Source of the DNA: Collinsella sp.
Lineage (GTDB): Bacteria > Actinomycetota > Coriobacteriia > Coriobacteriales > Coriobacteriaceae
Direction: 5' to 3'
Length of the DNA stretch: 8,420 nt
Assembly (NCBI GenBank): GCA_019419625.1
Contig: DXZO01000026.1
Coordinates: 1 to 8,420, forward strand
Shown here: positions 1 to 5,201 of the stretch, in pieces
Layout: each line of letters opens with the position of its first letter
Position numbering within the stretch: the stretch's first letter is position 1
Made by a program: the position numbers and the translations under genes
Notes under the pieces: generated by a model
What the model saw: the letters and a program-made list of their open reading frames with translations, nothing else
The model's database searches: none
Told to the model about the DNA's origin: nothing

Positions 1-179
1 CTGCGGGAGCGTGCCGTCAGCTCAATGTGTTCGGTTGAGATCGGAAATCAACCGGAGAAACGGAATGGAGATGCGTCCCATTTTCCGTAATCATCAATCC
101 ACCAACGCACCCAATGCTTCGCACCGCGCAGTAGTATGAAGGAGGTCGCTGCGCAACCCGCGTATGTCAGGAGAACAAA
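1..179. other. Leader region upstream of the 642-aa gene, no convincing complete gene
   Basis: No complete gene is supported here. Two plus-strand frames are open from the left edge, one ending at a TAA at 88-90 and one at a TGA at 137-139. Either could be the tail of a gene cut by the window edge, but the short peptides are not recognisable. Two small inverted repeats are visible: CGGTTGA (32-38) with TCAACCG (48-54), and ACGGAA (60-65) with TTCCGT (83-88), the second strengthened by TGG/CCA inside it. They may be operator or leader structures for the downstream gene. An AAGGAGGT string at 139-146 looks like a ribosome binding site but has no start codon at a usable distance. No clear sigma-70 promoter was found. 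Confidence 0.4.
169..174 (+). promoter_or_regulatory. Ribosome binding site that sets a TTG start
   Basis: AGGAGA lies 5 nt before the TTG at 180. The reading frame is open only back to a TAG at 132-134 and contains no ATG or GTG between that stop and 180. The next in-frame ATG is at codon 18, with no comparable site in front of it. This makes the TTG the best-supported start of the large gene. Confidence 0.6.
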
Positions 180-2108
180 TTGGCAGTAAAACTTGATCTC
201 GGAAAAGCTCTGTCCCAAGCCGCCGGTGAGATGGCAAAAGACGCATCGGCGGCCATCGAGTCCGCTGCCAAAGGCGCCACGAATGCAGCTGAGGGCGCGG
301 GAAACGTTATCGTCGATACGGCCACCTCGGCATCCGAGGCCATCGGCAGCGCCATGTGCTCGGTTGCGGAAGGTATGTCGAGTGCCGGCGAGCAAATTGC
401 ATCGTCCGATGCAGGCAAAACGATTATAGGGGCCGCGAACGCGGTAGGCGGAATTGCCATCGGTGCCGCCGTAGATCTGGCCCAAGGAGCATCGTCCCTT
501 GCGTCCGACGCGGCGTCGACCGTGGAGGGCGGGATCAATGCCATCAAGGAGAACTCATTCTCCGCGCGACTCCGCAGGGCACGTATCAAGGGTTTCCGTG
601 ACGGAATCAAGCAGGGCGCCTACCTTGCGGGAGAGAAGCGACACAATTTCATCTACGCATATGTGGCAACGCTTTGCTTCCTGATGCGCTGCGACGGTGA
701 CTTTTCCCAAGAGGAGCAGAAGTGGCTCGAGGAGGGTCTCGATTACCTCAAGCTGGACGGCGGCCTCCCAAATAACGTCAAGACAAAGGTGCAGGTCATC
801 GCGGATGACAAGGGTTTGTCCTTCGACCAAGTCAAGGACTACTTGGACAACGTTAGCATCGTGTCGCTGGACTCCATGGCCGAGCAGTTGCAAGTCGCCG
901 CGGCGGCGGACGGCCAGGTGACAGAAGAAGAGGAGCATGCCTGCAGACTCTTTGCCGACTATATGGCGGCGAGGGTGGCATGCATGGCCGTTGACGAGAG
1001 CCGGGCCGAGCAGGCAGTCGAAAAGTCCGTCCGCGAGTACGGCGAGAACCTTCAGCGCATCGACCGGGAGTTCAAGGAGCGGACGCGACTGCAGGATGCT
1101 GACGCCGCCTTTGTCGTCGCCGCAACCATGCTCCAAGTCGCCCGCATTCTTATCATCAACTCACTGACGGAGGTCGAGTGTGCCGGAGCGGGCAACGTAA
1201 AAGAACACGCTCTGCACAACTTCCAAAGTCGTGTCTTCTCTGGTTTCGATGACAGGATGCCACGGGAATCGAACCATCTGTTCGCCTCAAAACATCAAAT
1301 TCTTAATTCACGCGGAGTGCCCTACGACGCGACACGCTATGAGGCAGAAAACATCGGGCTCTTCAAGGGCGCAAACCACCGGTTCGCGACCCTCGGCCAC
1401 GACCCAGTGCTCGGTCTCGTGTTCGGAACATCTAACATCATGACCAACAGCATCACCTGCGTTAAAGATACTAACGTTTTTGGTATTGGTGCACGAATTC
1501 CCGCAACCTACTCGGTCTCCTATGACGCCTTTGGGAAAAATCCACAGATCGGGGCGCCCGCTGGGACTGTAGAGATGCTGGTTGCGGCGGGAAGACGCGT
1601 CGTGAGCGAGCCGGATGCCGCCGCGGCTGCTCTAATCAAGCAGCTGATCCACATCGGCACAGACCTGTACACACCGTGCGGGATACAGATCCCATTCGCC
1701 AATCTCATCCTCGACAAAACACATACCGAGGTGCTTACCAAATACGTCAGCACCGGCGATGTGCTGAAGGTCGGCGCGCAGGCAGGTATGGCCGCGCTTA
1801 TCAACTGGTTGATAGCGGCACTTCACGGGTGCTCACTGATATTCAAGGACGACGGATCAGATTACTGCACCGAGATGTACCAAGCACGTACCAAGAAAAT
1901 CATCCTCCTGTCCGATACCATCGCAACTTCAAGCAGCGTCATACGGGCGTTAATCAAAGAGAATCCCAAGTGCCTCGACCTCGGAGGCGCAGCGATACTC
2001 GTCTACCGACTGTTCTCGGACGCGCGTTTCATTGCTAAGCTCAAAGAAGAGTATATGCAATCGGAGCTCAATATAATCTACAACGAGCGAGCAAAAGGGC
2101 TGCTCTGA
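180..2108 (+). CDS. Unrecognised 642-aa protein: Ala-rich N-terminus, TerB-like middle, possible YdjM-like hydrolase C-terminus
   Basis: Function is not recognised. Residues 1-125 are rich in Ala, Gly and Ser and contain a hydrophobic stretch with small residues (about 79-101, G84, G90, G91, G95) resembling a glycine zipper, so membrane association is possible. There is no signal peptide. Residues about 155-265 are predicted helical and carry two acidic loops, CDGDFSQEE (171-179) and ADGQVTEEEE (243-252), in the style of the TerB tellurite-resistance fold. A charged helical linker follows (about 270-305). The C-terminal part contains HRFATLGHDPVLGLVFG (from H400) and, about 90 residues later, HIGTDLYTPCGIQIPF (from H491). 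These resemble the HRG-x-THS and H-x-x-x-D-x-x-TP-x-G signatures of the YdjM/DUF457 putative membrane-associated metal hydrolases. That likeness is inferred by eye. The gene starts at TTG with AGGAGA 5 nt upstream and runs tail-to-tail towards groEL. The reading frame is very likely real; the domain calls are tentative. Confidence 0.85.
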   Translation: MAVKLDLGKALSQAAGEMAKDASAAIESAAKGATNAAEGAGNVIVDTATSASEAIGSAMCSVAEGMSSAGEQIASSDAGKTIIGAANAVGGIAIGAAVDLAQGASSLASDAASTVEGGINAIKENSFSARLRRARIKGFRDGIKQGAYLAGEKRHNFIYAYVATLCFLMRCDGDFSQEEQKWLEEGLDYLKLDGGLPNNVKTKVQVIADDKGLSFDQVKDYLDNVSIVSLDSMAEQLQVAAAADGQVTEEEEHACRLFADYMAARVACMAVDESRAEQAVEKSVREYGENLQRIDREFKERTRLQDADAAFVVAATMLQVARILIINSLTEVECAGAGNVKEHALHNFQSRVFSGFDDRMPRESNHLFASKHQILNSRGVPYDATRYEAENIGLFKGANHRFATLGHDPVLGLVFGTSNIMTNSITCVKDTNVFGIGARIPATYSVSYDAFGKNPQIGAPAGTVEMLVAAGRRVVSEPDAAAAALIKQLIHIGTDLYTPCGIQIPFANLILDKTHTEVLTKYVSTGDVLKVGAQAGMAALINWLIAALHGCSLIFKDDGSDYCTEMYQARTKKIILLSDTIATSSSVIRALIKENPKCLDLGGAAILVYRLFSDARFIAKLKEEYMQSELNIIYNERAKGLL

Positions 2109-2311
2109 TTCCTCGGCGCCCTACCTCTTACATCACCATTCAAACAAAGCGGAAAGCGCCTCATTAAATAAAGACATCAGCACAAAAAGGACCCCTTGCC
2201 CGCGGCTCCAAAGGAGCAGGACAAGGGGTCCCAATCTAACCGAGGACGTTCCGGAGGGAAGCCCCCGTCACGCCCCCGGATTCCCGGTGGGAGTTCTAGA
2301 CCTTGTCGGCC
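2109..2311. other. Convergent intergenic region between the 642-aa gene and groEL
   Basis: This 203-nt gap separates two converging genes. It contains the strong hairpin at 2189-2231 that ends chaperonin transcription. Nothing in 2109-2182 looks like a separate terminator for the plus-strand gene. The shared hairpin could stop plus-strand transcripts only weakly, because no T-run follows it on that strand (CAATCTAAC). No small gene was seen. Confidence 0.5.
2183..2231 (-). terminator. Rho-independent terminator of the groES-groEL operon
   Basis: A perfect 10-bp stem pairs GGACCCCTTG (2189-2198) with CAAGGGGTCC (2222-2231). A second small stem, GCTCC/GGAGC around AAA (2205-2217), sits inside its loop. 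Read on the minus strand, the stem is followed at once by TTTTTG (2188-2183), the classic U-tract. It lies about 80 nt past the groEL stop codon. Confidence 0.85.
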
Positions 2312-3893
2312 TTAGTACATACCGCCGCCCTGCTGACCAGCGGTGGCAGCAGCGATAGCGTCCTCAAGCTGAGTGTTCTTGGGCACATCGGAGACGGTAG
2401 CCTCGGTGATGAGGATCAGGCTGGCGACAGAAGCAGCGTTCTGCAGGGTGACGCGGCTGACCTTGACGGGGTCGAGGACGCCCATCTCGATCATGTCGCC
2501 CCACTCGCCGTTGGCAGAGTTGAGACCCTGGCCGGCGGGCAGCTCGGCAACCTTGTCGACCACGACAGCGCCCTCAAAGCCAGCGTTCTTGGCGATGGTG
2601 GCGACCGGAGCGGTCAGAGCCTTCTTGACGATATCGACGCCAATCTTCTCCTCGGGGTCGTCGATCTCGACAGCATCGAGCGCAGGAGCAGCGTCCATGA
2701 AGGCGACGCCGCCACCGGCGACAATGCCCTCCTCGACAGCAGCGCGGGTAGCCTGCAGGGCGTCCTCGACGCGATGCTTGATCTCCTTGAGCTCAGACTC
2801 GGTAGCAGCGCCGACCTTGATGACGGCAACGCCACCGGAGAGCTTGGCCAGGCGCTCCTGGAGCTTCTCGCGGTCGAAGTCAGAGGTGGTGTTCTCCATC
2901 TCACCCTTGATCTGAGCGATGCGGGCGTCGATGGCCTCCTTGGAGCCAGCGCCGCCGACGACAACGGTGTTGTCCTTGGAGATGGTGACGGACTTGGCGG
3001 TACCGAGCATATCGGAGGACGGCGATGTCCTCGAGGATGCGCTTGCGGCGATCGCCGTAGCCCGGGGCCTTGACGGCGCAGACGTTGAGGGCGCCACGGA
3101 TCTTGTTGAGGACGAGGGTCGGCAGAGCCTCGCCATCGATGTCCTCAGCGATGATGAGCAGGCCACGGCCAGCGCGCTGGACAGCCTCGAGAACAGGCAT
3201 GATGTCCTGGACGCTGGAGATCTTCTGGTCGGTGATGAGGATGTACGGATCCTTCATCACGGCCTCCATGCGGTCGTTATCCGTGACGAAGTAAGCGGAG
3301 ACATAGCCCTTGTCGAACTGCATGCCCTCGACGGTGTCGATAGTGATGTCGAACGTCTGGGAATCCTCGACGGTGATGACGCCGTCCTTGCCCACGACCT
3401 CCATGGCCTCGGCGATCTTCTCGCCGACCTCGGGGTCACCGGCGGAGATGGTACCGACGGAAGCAATCTGCTCCTTGGTCTCGACCGGCTTGGCCTGCTT
3501 CTTCATCTCGGCGACGGCGGCGTTGACGGCCTTGTCGATGCCGCGACGGATGGCCAGCGGGTTGGCGCCAGCGGCGACGTTGCGCAGACCGTCGTTGACG
3601 ATGGCTTGAGCGAGCAGGGTTGCGGTGGTGGTGCCGTCACCCACGGTGTCGTTGGTCTTGGTGGCGACCTCCTTCACCAGCTGAGCGCCCATGTTCTCGA
3701 TGTTGTCCTCGAGCTCGATCTCCTTGGCGACAGAAACGCCGTCGTTGGTGATGGTCGGAGCACCGAACGTGCGCTGCAGCGCAACGTAGCGGCCCTTGGG
3801 GCCCATGGTGACGGTAACGGCGTCGGCCAGAGTGTTGACGCCCTTGGCAAGCTTAGCGCGGGCATCGGTGTTGAACGTAATGTTCTTTGCCAT
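2312..3893 (-). pseudogene. groEL: groEL, 60-kDa chaperonin, frame broken by an apparent 56-nt deletion
   Basis: This is the chaperonin that folds proteins with GroES in the cytoplasm. The first 293 codons (3893 to 3015) are a normal GroEL N-terminus: MGPKGR at 30-35, ITNDGVSVA with the nucleotide-site Asp (D51), VGDGTTTATLLA near 84-95, and the apical domain up to DRRKRILEDIAVL. The rest (233 codons, from 3013 to the TAA at 2312-2314) continues in another frame from DMLGTAKSVTISKDN, through RVEDALQATRAAVEEG and VAGGGVA, to a short GGGMY end. One stray nucleotide lies between the parts. Compared with Escherichia coli GroEL, 19 residues beginning with TGG are missing. 293+19+233 gives 545 residues, the usual length, so about 56 nt are lost. 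Left unrepaired, translation would leave the frame after L293, add 37 unrelated residues and stop at 2901. The ribosome binding site GGAGG is at 3904-3908. It is the second gene after groES. Identity is certain; whether the break is real is not. Confidence 0.93.
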
Positions 3894-3989
3894 GGTAGGT
3901 AATCCTCCAAAAGAAATGTGACTCGCGTCGCCGCTTCCGAGTCCTATGCGGCGGGCGCGTTCAAAGACGAATCAGAGATTCTGACGAGA
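3894..3989 (-). other. groES-groEL intercistronic spacer with a stem-loop
   Basis: The 96-nt spacer holds the groEL ribosome binding site (GGAGG, 3904-3908 on the minus strand) and a GC-rich hairpin. CGCCGC (3929-3934) pairs with GCGGCG (3948-3953), and CGCG/CGCG pairs further out (3924-3927 with 3956-3959). No U-tract follows on the minus strand, so it is not a terminator. It could be an RNA processing or stability element that tunes the groES:groEL ratio, which is inference only. Confidence 0.4.
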
Positions 3990-4283
3990 CTAGGCCTCGA
4001 CGACAGCGTAGATGTCGTCGGCGCGCATCAGCAGATACTTCTCGCCGTCGACCTTGACCTCGTTGCCACCGAACTTACCATAGATGACAACGTCACCGAC
4101 CTTGACGTCCATGGGGATGCGCTCACCCTTGTCGTTGACCTTGCCGGCGCCAACGGCAACGATGGTGCCGCGCTGCGGCTTCTCCTGGGCGTTGCTGGCG
4201 ATATACAGACCAGAAGCGGTCTTCTGCTCGGCCTCGTCGGGCTTGACCAGAACACGATCTGCAAGCGGCTTCAAAGACGACAT
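3990..4283 (-). CDS. groES: groES, 10-kDa co-chaperonin
   Basis: GroES forms the heptameric lid on the GroEL ring in the cytoplasm. The 97-residue length is normal for the family. The start LKPLADRVLVKPDEAE is the family N-terminus. The mobile loop that binds GroEL spans roughly residues 17-35, with GLYI at 25-28 in the place of the common G-I-V-L. RGTIVAVGAGKVNDKGER (38-55) covers the roof hairpin, and KVGDVVIYGKFGGNEVK (61-77) and EKYLLMRADDIYAVVE complete the barrel. The ATG at 4283 follows an AGGAGGA site at 4291-4297. The gene is intact, first in the operon and 96 nt ahead of groEL, with a leader of about 86 nt if the candidate promoter is correct. Confidence 0.97.
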   Translation of the reverse strand: MSSLKPLADRVLVKPDEAEQKTASGLYIASNAQEKPQRGTIVAVGAGKVNDKGERIPMDVKVGDVVIYGKFGGNEVKVDGEKYLLMRADDIYAVVEA

Positions 4284-4290
4284 GCTTGTC

Positions 4291-4297
4291 TCCTCCT
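4291..4297 (-). promoter_or_regulatory. Strong groES ribosome binding site beside a hairpin
   Basis: AGGAGGA, read on the minus strand and preceded by a run of A, sits 7 nt before the groES ATG. It is 8 nt downstream of the 7-bp hairpin at 4306-4324, close enough for that structure to affect ribosome access. Confidence 0.8.
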
Positions 4298-4305
4298 TTT
4301 TGGGC

Positions 4306-4324
4306 CGCGTGGTTATGCCACGCG
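4306..4324 (-). promoter_or_regulatory. Perfect 7-bp inverted repeat in the groES leader
   Basis: On the minus strand this reads CGCGTGG-CATAA-CCACGCG: two perfect 7-nt arms around a 5-nt loop. It lies just upstream of the groES ribosome binding site. It could be an operator for a heat-shock repressor or an mRNA hairpin. The sequence is not the CIRCE (TTAGCACTC-N9-GAGTGCTAA) or HAIR (CTTGAGT-N7-ACTCAAG) consensus, so any assignment to HrcA or HspR is unsupported. Confidence 0.5.
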
Positions 4325-4375
4325 AATTAACCCTTTTTGTTTGCGTACGCGTTGAATGGTACCCACGAATGGCGG

Positions 4376-4411
4376 GTTATACAACACGGAGTCAAAAAAT
4401 CTTATTTTTTG
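4376..4411 (-). promoter_or_regulatory. Candidate groES promoter with an A/T palindrome
   Basis: On the minus strand, TATAAC (4381-4376) is a plausible -10 box. It would start transcription near 4369 and leave an mRNA leader of about 86 nt. TTGACT (4395-4390) is a good -35 word but lies only 8 nt from that -10, so the two cannot be used together; properly spaced alternatives are weak. A perfect palindrome, CAAAAAAT-CTT-ATTTTTTG (4393-4411), overlaps the TTGACT and may be an UP-like element or operator. The promoter call is tentative. Confidence 0.35.
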
Positions 4412-4420
4412 GCACTTAGA

Positions 4421-4631
4421 TTTTCTGAATGCCGGGGGATAACTTAGCGATGCCTCCCGTGTGGCTCCGGAGGGGCGGGGCATAAGGTTTCCTGCTCGGG
4501 CAGTCCTGCTCGCACGAAGGCCACATTAAGTGGCCTTCGGCTCGTGCGGAACTCGCGATAAACCTTATGCCCCGCCCCTCCGGAGCCACACGGGAGGCAG
4601 GTTAACTAATTCGGGCCCGGCATTCAGAAAA
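4421..4631. repeat. 211-bp nested long inverted repeat, MITE-like or structured element
   Basis: The outer arms are perfect 16-mers: TTTTCTGAATGCCGGG (4421-4436) and its reverse complement (4616-4631). Inside lie perfect 40-bp arms at 4451-4490 and 4560-4599, running from TGCCTCCC to AAGGTTT on the left. The outer and inner arms are separated by 14 nt on one side and 16 nt on the other. The 69-nt centre holds another hairpin, AAGGCCAC (4517-4524)/GTGGCCTT (4530-4537) around ATTAA. It is extended by CGCACG (4511-4516) with CGTGCG (4543-4548) across a 5-nt bulge. CCTGCTCG is repeated directly at 4491 and 4505. No protein is encoded, and no obvious target-site duplication was found. It could be a non-autonomous mobile element, a palindromic interspersed repeat, or the template for a long hairpin RNA. 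It ends about 10 bp from the candidate groES promoter. Confidence 0.85.
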
Positions 4632-4708
4632 GTCAGTGCAGCAAAATGGCGATGCGGATAGGAACGTGGGCAGGGGTGTTGATGCGCGCACGGGTCCCCT
4701 GGGGAGCA

Positions 4709-4946
4709 CCGTGCATTTTTGGGAGTATTCAGCAGGCCAGGGTGGCTGCATACGCGCCGGACATACCTTATTGGTCCCAAGAACGCCTTCAGCGGGCGGT
4801 TTTGGTCGGTGGGCAGACCCTGTTGGGACAAATGGGCGTACTTCGCGCCGTACCGGAGCCCAAAATGACGTCAATCTCCGTAACGTTACTCAGCCGCAGC
4901 GGCACCGGCAGAGCTCGCGGTGCTGAATACTCCGTTTTTTGCACGG
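4709..4946. repeat. Inverted pair of 26-nt motifs bounding a 186-nt spacer
   Basis: The motif at 4709-4734, read in reverse complement, begins TGCTGAATACTCC and ends GCACGG. The motif at 4921-4946 has the same first 13 and last 6 nt. Only the central A/T-rich 7 nt differ (an A-run against a T-run). Outside both copies a CCTGGG-like string continues the match. Such an arrangement fits the ends of a small non-autonomous element, or two copies of a regulatory motif in opposite orientation. No coding frame in the spacer is convincing. Confidence 0.6.
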
Positions 4947-5135
4947 CCCAGGCGGGGGTACATCAGGGCCGGAAAGAACATCTCAGCTTTTTTATGCAAT
5001 CTGCAACTGGAAGTATGCAAAACACCATGAGGTTTCACTGCTGATGTCCAAATTGAACGCACGGAGCAGCACCTCAACCCCGCGCCCAAATCCAACAGAG
5101 CAGGGACGCACATGGCGGATCCTCACCGAAACGCA

Positions 5136-5181
5136 AACGCGGCTCGAGCGCCATCCCAAAATAAGCTGCCCGAGCCGCGTT
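5136..5181 (-). terminator. Terminator-like hairpin after the amidohydrolase gene
   Basis: A perfect 11-bp stem pairs AACGCGGCTCG (5136-5146) with CGAGCCGCGTT (5171-5181) around a 24-nt loop. On the minus strand it is followed by TGCGTTTCGG, which is only moderately T-rich. It begins about 20 nt past the amidohydrolase stop. Position and stem strength support a terminator; the weak U-tract lowers confidence. Confidence 0.55.
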
Positions 5182-5201
5182 AAACGGTAAGACATGAATA
5201 C

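Larger units (their letters stand above)
4632..5201. other. Gene-free region with small palindromes and an inverted motif pair
   Basis: No coding sequence is convincing here. The open frames on both strands lack ribosome binding sites and recognisable protein features. What can be seen is an inverted pair of 26-nt motifs (4709-4734 and 4921-4946), two perfect palindromes (TGACGTCA 4866-4873, GTAACGTTAC 4880-4889), a direct repeat TATGCAA (4993-4999 and 5014-5020), and the hairpin ending the amidohydrolase transcript (5136-5181). A small RNA or a decayed mobile element is possible. None of the well-known structural RNAs was recognised. Confidence 0.45.

Noticed and set aside
136..189. 17-codon leader peptide (MKEVAAQPAYVRRTNWQ) overlapping the TTG start
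   Set aside because: No ribosome binding site precedes its ATG. The peptide has no attenuator-like run of one amino acid, and the overlap is probably chance.
2312..3893. Programmed frameshift in groEL
   Set aside because: The break coincides with loss of 19 conserved residues, not a simple plus or minus one shift on a slippery sequence. A frameshift alone would not restore the family sequence.
2303..3902. Long plus-strand open frames of 256 and 327 codons across groEL
   Set aside because: They are antisense to unmistakable GroEL sequence, rich in Asp/Gly/Leu from reverse-read codons, and lack ribosome binding sites.
4411..4420. GGCACTTAGA considered as half of a CIRCE operator
   Set aside because: It does not match TTAGCACTC and has no second half GAGTGCTAA at 9 nt spacing.
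4511..4548. Central hairpin of the long inverted repeat as a rho-independent terminator
   Set aside because: No T-run follows on either strand, and it is part of the larger symmetrical structure.
4421..4631. Integron attC site or CRISPR repeat
   Set aside because: The arms are perfect, there is no convincing GTTRRRY/RYYYAAC pair, no integrase is present and there is no regular repeat-spacer series.
4565..5113. Several open frames of 75-132 codons in the gap between groES and the amidohydrolase gene
   Set aside because: They lie on both strands and overlap each other. None has a ribosome binding site or recognisable protein features, and some run into the inverted repeat.
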